From Stigmatella erecta (GTDB lineage: Bacteria > Myxococcota > Myxococcia > Myxococcales > Myxococcaceae), in NCBI RefSeq assembly GCF_900111745.1, contig NZ_FOIJ01000004.1, positions 248,001 to 312,000 of the forward strand: 64,000 bases of DNA. Direction: 5' to 3'. Made by a program: the position numbers and the translations under genes. The notes beneath the pieces are model-generated. The model saw only the letters and a program-made list of their open reading frames with translations, did no database searches and was not told where the DNA came from. Below are positions 25,263 through 33,538 of this stretch, piece after piece. The stretch's first letter is position 1. The number at the start of each line of letters is the position of its first letter.

Positions 25263-26813
25263 TCAGCGGCGCGCGGAGGCGGTGAGCCAGGCCAGGCGCT
25301 CGGCCGAGGCGCGCGACTGCGGGTCCTCCAGCAGCTCCTCCACGTTCTGGGAGATGCGGTAGGCCCAGTTGCTGTCGCTCATGGTGCCCGGCAGGTTGAT
25401 GCGGTCGCGCGTGCCCAGGATGTCCTGCCAGGGCAGCACGCACAGGTTGCTGCTGGAGTTGAGCGCGGCGGCCAGCATGGCCCGGTGGATCTCCGCGTTG
25501 AACTTGGGGGAGACCTCCACGCCCTGGAACTCCGGCCAGGTGCGGGCCACCGCGGCCCGCTCGTCGTCCCGGGCGGCCTCCCACCAGTCGGCCATGGGCT
25601 CCGTGTCGTGGGTGCCCGTGGTGACCAGCGACACGGCCGGGTACTGGTGCGGGTGGCGGTACGTCATGTCGTCCCGCTCCCAGCGCATTACCCGGTAGCC
25701 GGGCAGGCCCAGGGTGGCGAGGATCTGGCGCACGAAGGGCGGAATCACGCCCAGGTCCTCGGCGACGATGCCGGCATCCTGGGACAGCAGGCGGAAGAGC
25801 TTCTCGCCCAGGCGCTTGTGGCTCTCCTCGTCCGGGGGGATGAAGCGCCCGGTGGGCGTCTGCTCGTCGCGGATCCACTGGCGGAAGTAGCCCACCGCGT
25901 GGTCCACCCGGCGCAAGTCGTAGTAGCTGGCGGCCTTGACGGCGCGCGACTTGAGCCAGCGGTAGTCGTCCTTCTCCATCGCGGCGAAGTCGAAGTAGGG
26001 CAGGCCCCAGTCCTGGCCGGTGGCGGAGAAGTCATCGGGCGGCACGCCCAGGCGCGCATCGCGGCGCAGGATGTCCGGGTGGGCCCACACATCCGAGCTG
26101 TCCTGGCCGATGATGAACGGCTCGTCGCCGCACAGCAGGATGCCGCGCGCCTTGGCGTCCTCGCGCACCGCGTTCCACTGCTGCTCGGCCACCCACTGCA
26201 GCCAGGCGTGGTAGCGCACGCGGCGCTCCAGCCGGGCGCTCTCGGCCCGGATGGCCTCGGGCTGGCGCGTGCGCAGGGGCTCGGGCCACTCCCACCAGGC
26301 CCGGCGCTGCTGGTCCTCGGAGATGGCGGTGAACAGCGCGTAGCTCTCCACCCACTCGCCCTGGGCCTCGCGCCACGCCTGGAACTGCTGGGCCCGCGGG
26401 CTCTTGGCGGCCCACTCCTTCTGCTCGAAGTGCTCGAAGGCCCGGGCGAACGCGGCGTCCTTGAGCGGGAACACCAAGTCATAGCGCACGCGCGGGGCGG
26501 CACGGGCCTCGGCGAGCTGGCGCTTCTGCTCGTCCGTCAGCGCGTTCTCGCCGCCGGTGGCCTGGAACTCCGGCAGGGCCTTCAGGTCGATGAAGAGCGG
26601 GTTGAGGCCGAACGCCGAGCGCGTGGCGTAAGGGCTGGGGTCGCCGGGCGCGGTGGGCAGCAGCGGCAGCACCATCAGGATTTTCTGACGGGCCTCGTTC
26701 ATCCATTTGAACAGGCCAGGCATCGCGCCGAAGTCGCCAATGCCGAAGTCAGTGCGCGAGCGGAACGAAAAAACGGGCAGCAGAAGGCCGGAGAGCCGAC
26801 CGGTAGGGAGCAT
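25263..26813 (-). CDS. malQ: 4-alpha-glucanotransferase (amylomaltase)
   Basis: 516 residues, GH77. It transfers alpha-1,4-glucan segments between maltodextrins in the cytoplasm, in glycogen/maltodextrin use. Landmarks in order: GIGDFGAMPGLFKWMNEARQ, PLLPTAPGDPSPYATRSAF (donor/acceptor site loop), SATGQDWGLPYFDF, the nucleophile region YYDLRRVDHAVGYFRQW, the acid-base region GIVAEDLGVIPP, and the stabiliser VTTGTHDTEPMADWW. All three catalytic carboxylates are therefore present. I chose ATG at 26813: a TTG 48 bp further upstream would add 16 residues but gives no family similarity. A single gene, not in a mal operon here. Confidence 0.95.
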   Translation of the reverse strand: MLPTGRLSGLLLPVFSFRSRTDFGIGDFGAMPGLFKWMNEARQKILMVLPLLPTAPGDPSPYATRSAFGLNPLFIDLKALPEFQATGGENALTDEQKRQLAEARAAPRVRYDLVFPLKDAAFARAFEHFEQKEWAAKSPRAQQFQAWREAQGEWVESYALFTAISEDQQRRAWWEWPEPLRTRQPEAIRAESARLERRVRYHAWLQWVAEQQWNAVREDAKARGILLCGDEPFIIGQDSSDVWAHPDILRRDARLGVPPDDFSATGQDWGLPYFDFAAMEKDDYRWLKSRAVKAASYYDLRRVDHAVGYFRQWIRDEQTPTGRFIPPDEESHKRLGEKLFRLLSQDAGIVAEDLGVIPPFVRQILATLGLPGYRVMRWERDDMTYRHPHQYPAVSLVTTGTHDTEPMADWWEAARDDERAAVARTWPEFQGVEVSPKFNAEIHRAMLAAALNSSSNLCVLPWQDILGTRDRINLPGTMSDSNWAYRISQNVEELLEDPQSRASAERLAWLTASARR

Positions 26814-26982
26814 GCGCGCAATCTGCCCCAGCAACCCGCCGGTGTGAACTGCTTGGAGCAACAGTCCGCGCGTTTATCCGCTGGGAAACCGACAGGCCGG
26901 GCGGGGCGAATGGAACCCGAGTCCAATGGCCGTCACTGAGCGCGTGCAGCCGTTCTTCCCTGGGGTCTGCATTGTTAGTGGT

Positions 26983-27615
26983 TCAACACTCCAGGGCCGT
27001 GCCGAGCCCGGTGAGGAGGCAGCGCAACCCGAAGGCGAAGCGGGCCTCGAGGTCCGGGTCCAGCGTGGCCTCCAGCGTGGCCAGGACGTGGGGAAAGCGC
27101 GGGGCGAAGGCGGCGAACTCCTCGCGGCGCTGGGGCAGCCCCACCCCGTCCGGGTTCCACCGCGGGTCCAGCGCCTGCTCCTCCATGGCGAAGCCGAGCA
27201 CGTAATAGAGGAGGGAGAAGCACCCCCAGGACGCGCTCTGGGAGGAAGCCCCCGCGCCCCGCAGGGCCCCCATCAGGACGTCGCTCACGCGCAGCACGTT
27301 CTCCGTGACGGCGTAGATGCCCGCGAAGACCTGCGCGCCATCCCGGCGTGCCGTCAGCGCCCGCCGCAGCTCGGTGGCCACCGTGGTGGCCACCTCTTCC
27401 CAGCGCGCCTGGGGCGCCACGGTGCGCGCCACCGGCGCGATGAGCGCATCCGCCATGCCCTCCAGCAGCGCCTGCTTGCTGGCGAAGTGCCAGTAGAGCG
27501 ACGGGGCCTGGATGTTCAGCCGCTGCGCCAGCTTGCGCATGGTGACCCCTTCGAGGCCCGCCTCGTCCAGCAGCTTGAGCGCGGCCTGCACCACCTGGTC
27601 TCTCTGGATGCGCAT
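26983..27615 (-). CDS. TetR family transcriptional regulator
   Basis: 210 residues. The N-terminal helix-turn-helix spans about residues 24-45 (GVTMRKLAQRLNIQAPSLYW). The C-terminal part resembles the TetR_C class (tetracycline-repressor type), with long helices around WEEVATTVATELRRALTAR and RFAFGLRCLLTGLG. Its start faces a FAD monooxygenase gene, and the 77 bp between them hold two palindromes that are obvious candidate operators. By family precedent it would repress the monooxygenase and itself until a small molecule binds. Confidence 0.95.
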   Translation of the reverse strand: MRIQRDQVVQAALKLLDEAGLEGVTMRKLAQRLNIQAPSLYWHFASKQALLEGMADALIAPVARTVAPQARWEEVATTVATELRRALTARRDGAQVFAGIYAVTENVLRVSDVLMGALRGAGASSQSASWGCFSLLYYVLGFAMEEQALDPRWNPDGVGLPQRREEFAAFAPRFPHVLATLEATLDPDLEARFAFGLRCLLTGLGTALEC

Positions 27616-27644
27616 GTCCCGGCTCCCGGCTCCGGATTGACAGC

Positions 27645-27676
27645 CTAACAGTGTTAGTTGAAACTAACGATGTTAG
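27645..27676. promoter_or_regulatory. Twin palindromic operator for the TetR regulator
   Basis: Two near-identical 13-bp palindromes: CTAACAGTGTTAG at 27645-27657 and CTAACGATGTTAG at 27664-27676. Their centres are 19 bp apart. They lie between the divergent tetR-type and monooxygenase genes. Each has CTAAC/GTTAG arms around a 3-bp core, the form expected for tandem TetR-family dimer sites. The right copy ends 16 bp before the monooxygenase ATG and so would also block its promoter or initiation. Confidence 0.8.
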
Positions 27677-27692
27677 ATTGACGGAGGAGCCG

Positions 27693-29150
27693 ATGCGGAA
27701 AGAGCGGGTGGACGTGGCCATCGTGGGGGGCGGTCCGGTGGGGTTGCTGCTGGCGTGCGAGCTGGCGATCGCCGGGGTGACGGTCTCCGTGTTCGAGCGC
27801 CGCACGGAGCGCGTGGCCCAGTCCCGGGCCCTGTCGCTGCACCCGCGCAGCCTGGAGGTGCTGGCGCTGCGGGGGCTCACGGACCGGTTCCTGGCGCGGG
27901 GGCAGCCCCTGCCCACGGGGCACTACGCCGCGCTGGAGACCCGGCTGGACTTCTCGGTGCTCGACACGGCGTTTCCCTTCTCGCTGTTCATCCCCCAGGC
28001 CGTCACGGAGAGGCTCCTGGAGGAGCGGGCCCTGGAACTGGGGGTGGCCCTGCACCGGGGGCACCCCGTCACGGGGCTTCAGCAGCTTCCGGACGAGGTG
28101 CGGCTCGAAGGAACAGGCGGTGGCGGGACGTTCCACACGGCGGCCCGCTACGTGGTGGGCGCCGATGGGGCCCGCAGTGCCGTGCGGACGCTGGCGGGCA
28201 TCGGGTTTCCGGGCACGGAGGCGACGATGAGCATCATGCTGGGGGACTTCGTGCTCACGGAGCCGCTGCCACGGCCGGCGCTCACCGTCTCGAACCCGAG
28301 AGGCCTGCTGATGGTGGCGCCCCTGGGGGATGGCCTCCACCACCGCCTCGTGGTGATGGACGCGGACCGGAGGCAGGTGCCCCTGTCCGAGCCCGTCACG
28401 GTGGAGGAACTGGAGCGCTCGGCGCGGCGCATCGCGGGCACCGCTTTCGGGCTGAAGTCCCCGCTCTGGCTGTCCCGCTTCGGCAACGAGACCCGGCAGG
28501 CGGTGGCCTACCGGAAAGGCCGCGTGTTCCTGGCGGGAGATGCCGCCCATGTCCACCTGCCCGCGGGCGGACAGGGGCTCAACGTGGGCCTCCAGGATGC
28601 GATGAACCTCGGCTGGAAGCTGGTGGGGGTGCTGCGGGGGTTGGCCCCCGAGCCGCTCCTCGACACCTACCAGCACGAGCGCCACCCGGTGGGGGCGGAC
28701 CTCCTCCAGAACACGCTGAGCCAGACGGCCCTGCTGGACGCGGCCCACCCCGAGGGCCAGGCCCTCCGGGCGGCGATGTCGCGGCTCCTGAGGCTGCCCG
28801 CCGCCAACCGCCTGCTCGCCGAGCAGATCTCCGCCTTCGATGTGGCCTATCCGGATCCCGTGCTGCCCGCCCCGCCCGGAATGGAGGCCCCGGCCGGCTG
28901 GGTGGGGACGCGGCTGCCCGATGTGCCCCTGCGCTGCGAGGATGGCGTCACCCGGCCGCTCTACTCGCTGATGCATGAAGGAAAGTGGCTCCTGCTCCGG
29001 CGCCCCGCGTCCCCGTCTCCGGAGGTGCCCTGGGCGGGTTGGATCTCCACCGTCACCGCCGAGCCGGAAGGGGGACCGGAGGGGCTGCGGCAGGGGGCCT
29101 CCGTGCTGCTCCGCCCGGATGGACGGGTGGGCTACGTGGCGCGCGCCTGA
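27693..29150 (+). CDS. FAD-dependent aromatic monooxygenase (class A)
   Basis: 485 residues. Class A flavoprotein hydroxylase motifs are complete: Rossmann VAIVGGGPVGLLLACELAIAG at residues 7-27, the DG motif YVVGADGARSAVRTLAG, and the GD motif GRVFLAGDAAHVHLPAGG followed by QGLNVGLQDAMNLGWKL. The PheA/TfdB-type C-terminal thioredoxin-like region is short. Relatives in this group hydroxylate phenolic or polyketide aromatics, or inactivate antibiotics such as rifampicin or tetracycline; the substrate here is unknown. GGAGG at 27683-27687 fixes ATG 27693. Control by the divergent TetR protein suggests detoxification or catabolism of an aromatic inducer. Confidence 0.93.
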   Translation: MRKERVDVAIVGGGPVGLLLACELAIAGVTVSVFERRTERVAQSRALSLHPRSLEVLALRGLTDRFLARGQPLPTGHYAALETRLDFSVLDTAFPFSLFIPQAVTERLLEERALELGVALHRGHPVTGLQQLPDEVRLEGTGGGGTFHTAARYVVGADGARSAVRTLAGIGFPGTEATMSIMLGDFVLTEPLPRPALTVSNPRGLLMVAPLGDGLHHRLVVMDADRRQVPLSEPVTVEELERSARRIAGTAFGLKSPLWLSRFGNETRQAVAYRKGRVFLAGDAAHVHLPAGGQGLNVGLQDAMNLGWKLVGVLRGLAPEPLLDTYQHERHPVGADLLQNTLSQTALLDAAHPEGQALRAAMSRLLRLPAANRLLAEQISAFDVAYPDPVLPAPPGMEAPAGWVGTRLPDVPLRCEDGVTRPLYSLMHEGKWLLLRRPASPSPEVPWAGWISTVTAEPEGGPEGLRQGASVLLRPDGRVGYVARA

Positions 29151-29191
29151 GCCGGGATGGGGGCGCGGGGGCCAGGGGTTGTGGTGTCCCG

Positions 29192-29773
29192 ATGCGCCTG
29201 CCCGTCTCCTTTTATGAGCGTCCCGCCCTCACCGTCGCCCGCGAGCTTTTGGGCACCCACCTGGTGCTGGAGGAGGGGGGCGTGCGGCGCGTGGGCCGCA
29301 TCGTCGAGACGGAGGCCTATATCGGCGAGTTCGACCTGGCGTGCCATGCCGCCAAGGGGCGCACCGCGCGCACCGAGGTCCTCTTCGGCCCGCCGGGGCG
29401 CGCCTACGTCTACTTCATCTATGGCATGCACCACTGCTTCAACGTGGTGACGGAGACCGACGGGCTGGCCGGGGCGGTGCTGGTGCGCGGGGTGGAGCCG
29501 GTGGAGGGGCTGCCCCCGGAGCGCCGCACGGATGGGCCGGGCCGGCTCTGCAGCGCCTTTGGCATCACCCTGGCCCACAACCGCGCGGACCTCCAGACGT
29601 CCGGGCTCACCCTCACCCCGGGGGTGCCCGTGCCCGACACGCGCGTGGCCCAGGGGCCCCGGGTGGGGGTGGACTATGCGGGGGTGTGGGCCCAGGCGCC
29701 CTTCCGGCTGTGGATCCGCGACAGTGTCCATGTGAGCAAGGGGCCCGCCCAGCGGGGGCGTTGCCGTCCTTGA
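29192..29773 (+). CDS. DNA-3-methyladenine glycosylase (Aag/MPG family)
   Basis: 193 residues. It excises alkylated or deaminated purines from DNA to start base excision repair. Family signatures in order: SFYERPALTVARELLGTHLV, the catalytic segment GRIVETEAYIGEFDLACHAA with the water-activating Glu, KGRTARTEVLFGPPGRAYVY, FIYGMHHCFNVVTE and GAVLVRGVEPVEG, then DGPGRLCSAFGI for base binding. ATG at 29192 matches the family N-terminus; the frame is open further upstream into the monooxygenase gene but without similarity. A perfect 7-bp hairpin (29762-29778) spans its stop codon. Confidence 0.95.
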   Translation: MRLPVSFYERPALTVARELLGTHLVLEEGGVRRVGRIVETEAYIGEFDLACHAAKGRTARTEVLFGPPGRAYVYFIYGMHHCFNVVTETDGLAGAVLVRGVEPVEGLPPERRTDGPGRLCSAFGITLAHNRADLQTSGLTLTPGVPVPDTRVAQGPRVGVDYAGVWAQAPFRLWIRDSVHVSKGPAQRGRCRP

Positions 29774-29808
29774 CGGCAGACCCCATGACTGGGAGGTTGA
29801 GCCCCGAC

Positions 29809-30426
29809 ATGCCCGACGAGGTTGCCCCACCCCCAGAAGACCGCCAGTTGCTGTCGCGCGCGCAGGCCGGAGACATGGCCGCGTTCGAGGCGCTGGTGGA
29901 GTCCCATCGGGACAAAGTCTTCGGGCTGGCGCTCAGAATGACGCGTTCCGAGGCGGATGCCGCGGAAATCTCCCAGGACACCTTCCTGTCCGCCTACCAA
30001 CACCTCAAGGACTTCCGCGGCGACGCGGCGTTCAGCTCCTGGGTCTACCGCATCGCGGCGAACCATGCGCTGATGCGGCTGCGCCACCGCCGCGTGGTGC
30101 AGGCGGCCGAGGAGGAGCTCAAGGGCCCGGAGTTCACCGAGCGGGGCTCCCTGGCCGCCTACCCCGAGCAGGACTGGAGCCGGGACGCCGAGGAGAAGGC
30201 CCTGGACGCGGAGACCGGGCTGGCCATCCAGCAGGCGACCGACCGGTTGCCCGAGGGCTACCGCGAAGTCTTTCTCTTGAAAGACGTCGAGGGGCTCAGT
30301 TACGAACAGATCGCGGAGGTGACGGGGGATTCGGTCCCCGCCATCAAGAGCCGGTTGCATCGTGCCCGGCTCGCGCTGCGGGAGGCGATTGACCAGTTCT
30401 ATAACCGGGACAATCGTGCAGTGTGA
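29809..30426 (+). CDS. ECF-type RNA polymerase sigma factor
   Basis: 205 residues. Region 2 covers about residues 20-95: GDMAAFEALVESHRDKVFGL, then DTFLSAYQHLKDFRGDAAFS and SWVYRIAANHALMRLRHRR, the -10 and core-binding parts. A charged linker of about 50 residues precedes region 4: RLPEGYREVFLLKDVEGLSY, EQIAEVTGDSVPAIKSRLHR (-35 helix-turn-helix). It is of the RpoE/SigW kind. Two ATGs are possible; 29809 is preferred because GGGAGG at 29791-29796 precedes it, though 29785 would add 8 residues. A zinc-finger anti-sigma gene follows after 70 bp. Confidence 0.93.
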   Translation: MPDEVAPPPEDRQLLSRAQAGDMAAFEALVESHRDKVFGLALRMTRSEADAAEISQDTFLSAYQHLKDFRGDAAFSSWVYRIAANHALMRLRHRRVVQAAEEELKGPEFTERGSLAAYPEQDWSRDAEEKALDAETGLAIQQATDRLPEGYREVFLLKDVEGLSYEQIAEVTGDSVPAIKSRLHRARLALREAIDQFYNRDNRAV

Positions 30427-30496
30427 AACCCTCCGGCGTCCTCAGCATCTTCGATAGGGAGCACGGATTCGAGGAAGGCTGCGGTCGAGGCTCTGG

Positions 30497-30736
30497 ATGT
30501 ATACCTGTAAAGATTCCATCAACCTCCTGATGAACTTCCTCGACGGCGAGCTGTCGCAGGAGGAGACCCAGCACCTGCGTGAACACCTGCAAGGGTGTTC
30601 CCCGTGCGTGGACTTCCTGCGCACCTACCGGGCCACGCCGGGGCTGTGCAAGCGGGCGCTGGCCGCGCGCATGCCCCAGGAAGTCTCCGCGAAGCTGACC
30701 GAGTACCTCCGCTCCAAAATCAAGTCCGCCTCGTGA
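30497..30736 (+). CDS. Zinc-finger (zf-HC2) anti-sigma factor
   Basis: 79 residues, entirely cytoplasmic with no membrane segment. The anti-sigma zinc-binding motif HX3CX2C is present (HLQGCSPC, near residues 30-37), preceded by NLLMNFLDGELSQEETQHLR. Such short ZAS-domain proteins hold the cognate ECF sigma factor inactive and often sense redox state through the zinc site. The gene lies 70 bp after the sigma gene, the normal arrangement, and its stop overlaps the GTG start of the RlmN/Cfr-family gene, so the three are probably one unit. Confidence 0.9.
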   Translation: MYTCKDSINLLMNFLDGELSQEETQHLREHLQGCSPCVDFLRTYRATPGLCKRALAARMPQEVSAKLTEYLRSKIKSAS

Positions 30737-31812
30737 ACCTGAAGCAATTGTCACTGCCGGAGCTCGGCGAGGCCCTGGCCCCCCTGTCGCCCACCCCCAC
30801 GGCGGTGCGCAAGGTGTTCGCGGCCGTCTTCGCCCACGGGGCCCAGACGGTGGAAGAGGTGTGCTCCGCCCCCCAGGTGCCCCGCCGGGTGGCGGACCAC
30901 CTGCGTGCCCACGGCCAGATGCCCCGGCTGGAAGTCGTGGAGCGGCGCCAGGCGGACGACGGCTTCGTGAAGTACCTCTTCGGCTCGCCCCTGGGCGGGC
31001 GCGTGGAGGCGGTGCGCATCCCCATCTTCGACGAGAAGTACATCGTCTGCGTGTCCAGCCAGGTGGGCTGCGCGCTGGCGTGCGACTTCTGCATGACGGG
31101 CAAGCTCGGCTTCCAGCGCAACCTGAAGACGTGGGAGATCCTCGACCAGGTGCTCCAGGTGCGCGAGGAGGCGGACCGCCCCGTGCGCGGCGTGGTGTTC
31201 ATGGGCATGGGCGAGCCGCTGCTGAACTACACGGAGACCCTCCGCGCCGCGCAGATCCTCTCCAACCCCGCGGGCTTCGCCATCTCCGGCACGGCCATCA
31301 CCTTCTCCACCGCGGGCATGGTGCCCGCCATCCGCCGCTACACGAGCGAGGGGCACCCGTACCGGCTGGCCTTCTCGGTGACGAGCGCCATCCCGGAGAA
31401 GCGGCTGAAGGTGCTGCCCATCGAGAAGGGGCACCCGCTGCCGGAGCTGGTGGAGGCCATCCGCGAGTACACGCAGGTGCGCCGCGAGCGGGCCATGATT
31501 GCCTACGTGGCCATCTCCGGCTTCAACCTGGGCCTGGAGGATGCCCAGGCGCTGAAGGACACCTTCGAGGGCATCCCCATCAAGGTGGACCTCATCGACG
31601 TGACGGACCCCACGGGCAAGTACCTGCCGCCGGGGCCCGAGGAGCTGAAGGCCTTCCGGGACCACCTGCAGATCCTCAAGGCGCCCATCGCCCGGCGCTA
31701 CTCGGGCGGCAAGGACATCGGCGCGGCCTGCGGCACGCTGGAGGCCAGCCAGTACGGCGGCACCGTGCTGCCCCCGCCCCCGGTGGCCCCCGAGCGCGTG
31801 CGCGAGGGCTGA
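30733..31812 (+). CDS. rlmN: RlmN/Cfr family radical SAM methyltransferase
   Basis: 359 residues. The radical SAM cluster motif CALACDFCMTG is preceded by the methyl-carrying Cys segment VCVSSQVG, and the second Cys occurs in GAACGTLEA near the C-terminus. The SAM-binding GMGEP (VVFMGMGEPLLNY) is intact. RlmN methylates C2 of A2503 in 23S rRNA and A37 of some tRNAs. The segment AYVAISGFNLGLEDAQAL departs from the usual GVNDSxEDA of RlmN, so a divergent specificity is possible. The GTG at 30733 overlaps the anti-sigma stop (GTGA), placing it under the ECF regulon promoter. Confidence 0.88.
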   Translation: MNLKQLSLPELGEALAPLSPTPTAVRKVFAAVFAHGAQTVEEVCSAPQVPRRVADHLRAHGQMPRLEVVERRQADDGFVKYLFGSPLGGRVEAVRIPIFDEKYIVCVSSQVGCALACDFCMTGKLGFQRNLKTWEILDQVLQVREEADRPVRGVVFMGMGEPLLNYTETLRAAQILSNPAGFAISGTAITFSTAGMVPAIRRYTSEGHPYRLAFSVTSAIPEKRLKVLPIEKGHPLPELVEAIREYTQVRRERAMIAYVAISGFNLGLEDAQALKDTFEGIPIKVDLIDVTDPTGKYLPPGPEELKAFRDHLQILKAPIARRYSGGKDIGAACGTLEASQYGGTVLPPPPVAPERVREG

Positions 31813-31822
31813 GCGCCCGCGG

Positions 31823-33538
31823 CTACACCCACCGCAGGGGGGGCTTGAGCTGCACGCGGAACAGGATGCCGCGGCCGGGCTCGAACTGCGTGGAGACCTC
31901 GGCGTCGTTGCGGCGCAGCATCTGGTACGTCAGCGCCAGCGAGATGTTGAGGCGCATCGTCCGGCCCCCGCTGTCCAGCTCCACGCGCGGATCGAAGATG
32001 CGGCGCTGCTCCTCCTCGGTGAGCACCAAGTCCCGGTTGAGAATGGACAGCCAGGGCTTGCCCTCCGAGGTCCCCGTCTGGATGACGAGCGTGCGCGCCT
32101 CGGAGGCGGGCCCGCCCGTGGGTGCGCGCAGGAACGTCAGCATGTGCATCAGCGCGAAGCGCAGGTCCTCCCGGCCGATGAGCGCCAGGCACAGCCGCGG
32201 GTGGAACTGAATCTCCAGGGCCCCGGTGTTGCCCGCCTCGGACAGCGCGTCGAGGCACTCGCGGATGACGGCGTTGACGTCCACCGGCTCGGGGTGGGCG
32301 GCCGTCTGCGGCTCGGCGAGCCGCGCGAAGCCGGAGACGAGCTCGGCGATGCGCTTGACGCCATCGAGCGTGTCGGTGATGACCTCGTCGATCTCCCGCA
32401 TCAGCTGCTCGGTCTGCTCCTCGCTGCCTGCGGGCGCGCGCAGAATCTGCGCGTGCCGCCGGGACTCCGGCAGGTCCAGGCCGTGCAGGTAGTGCGCCGC
32501 ATCCTTCGCGGCCAGCCACATCCCGCTCACCATCGTGGCGTAGCCGTTCATGGCGCTGAGGTTCGCCAGGACGAAGGACAGGGGGTTGTTGACTTCGTGG
32601 GCCACGGCGCCCGCGAGCTGGCCTGCGAGCCCCACCTTCTCCGCGTGGACGAGCTGCTCGCGCGTCCGGACGAGCTCGGACACCTTCTGGGCCAGCGCGT
32701 CGTAGAGCCGCGCGTTGTCCAGGGAGATGGCCAGCTGGCTGGCGAACACCGTGCCCTTCTGGAGCTCCGAGGAGGCGAACTCCAGCGAGTTGCCCCGGCG
32801 CAGCGCCACCAGGGCGCCCAGCACCTGGTCGCGCGCCACCAGCGGGTAGGCCAGCGCCGAGGAGTAGATGTGGGCCTCGGCCGGCGAGGCGTGGGGGTGG
32901 ATGTCGAGCGCCGACAGCCGCAGCGCGCCGCCCACCCGGGCCACGCGCTCGGCCAGCGCCAGCAGCAGCGGCTCCGAGGGGAGCACGTCGTGCACCAGCC
33001 GGTGGATGCTGAAGTCCCGGTCCTCGCTGCGCCAGAGCAAGAGCCCGATGTCATCGGCGCGCAGCACGCGCTGGGCCAGCGTCACCACGAGCTGGACCAG
33101 GTCCGCGTGCTTGAGCGTCGTCATCAGCGCGCGGCTCGCCTCGTAGAGCGCCACCACGCTCTGCAGGTGGCTCTTCTGCCGGGCGCGCTCCAGCAGCAGC
33201 TTCAGCTCGGCGACGTCGTAGGGCTTCTGGATGTAGTCGTAGGCCCCGTGCTTCATGCAGGCGACGGCCGTCTCCACGCTCGCGTAGCCCGTGGCGACAA
33301 TCACCTCGATGTCCGGGTCCAGCGCGCGCAGCGCCTCCACGGTCTCCACCCCGTCCATGCCGGGCATCTTGAGGTCGGTGATGGCCAGGTCGAACTTGCG
33401 GCGCCGGAGCGTCTCCACGGCGGCCATGCCGTTCTCGGCCGTCTCGACGTCGAAGCCTTCTTGAGACAGCTCGTAGGAGAGCATGTCCCGGATGCCGGGC
33501 TCATCGTCGATGACGAGGACCGAAGCGCGCGTTCTCAT
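31823..33538 (-). CDS. Receiver-GAF-histidine kinase-like protein with degenerate ATPase domain
   Basis: 571 residues. Receiver domain at 1-120 with intact DDE (11-13), phosphoacceptor Asp55 (LAITDLKMPG) and Lys105. A GAF-like domain follows at about 130-285. The dimerisation helix has the His box AVAHEVNNPLSFV (His314). The ATP-binding domain (about 440-565) has lost its motifs: the N-box position reads FALMHMLTFL, the DxGxG position reads LSILNRDLV, and GTGLGL is replaced by RTMRLNISLAL. It probably cannot bind ATP normally. It is the last gene of a minus-strand operon, overlapping the upstream receiver gene by 4 bp. I infer a signal integrator or scaffold rather than an autonomous kinase. 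Confidence 0.88.
   Translation of the reverse strand: MRTRASVLVIDDEPGIRDMLSYELSQEGFDVETAENGMAAVETLRRRKFDLAITDLKMPGMDGVETVEALRALDPDIEVIVATGYASVETAVACMKHGAYDYIQKPYDVAELKLLLERARQKSHLQSVVALYEASRALMTTLKHADLVQLVVTLAQRVLRADDIGLLLWRSEDRDFSIHRLVHDVLPSEPLLLALAERVARVGGALRLSALDIHPHASPAEAHIYSSALAYPLVARDQVLGALVALRRGNSLEFASSELQKGTVFASQLAISLDNARLYDALAQKVSELVRTREQLVHAEKVGLAGQLAGAVAHEVNNPLSFVLANLSAMNGYATMVSGMWLAAKDAAHYLHGLDLPESRRHAQILRAPAGSEEQTEQLMREIDEVITDTLDGVKRIAELVSGFARLAEPQTAAHPEPVDVNAVIRECLDALSEAGNTGALEIQFHPRLCLALIGREDLRFALMHMLTFLRAPTGGPASEARTLVIQTGTSEGKPWLSILNRDLVLTEEEQRRIFDPRVELDSGGRTMRLNISLALTYQMLRRNDAEVSTQFEPGRGILFRVQLKPPLRWV

Noticed and set aside
29762-29778. Perfect 7-bp hairpin over the stop codon of the DNA glycosylase gene, considered as a terminator
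   Set aside because: There is no T-tract and the sigma gene follows 31 bp later. It may be incidental or modulate mRNA decay, but terminator status is not supported.
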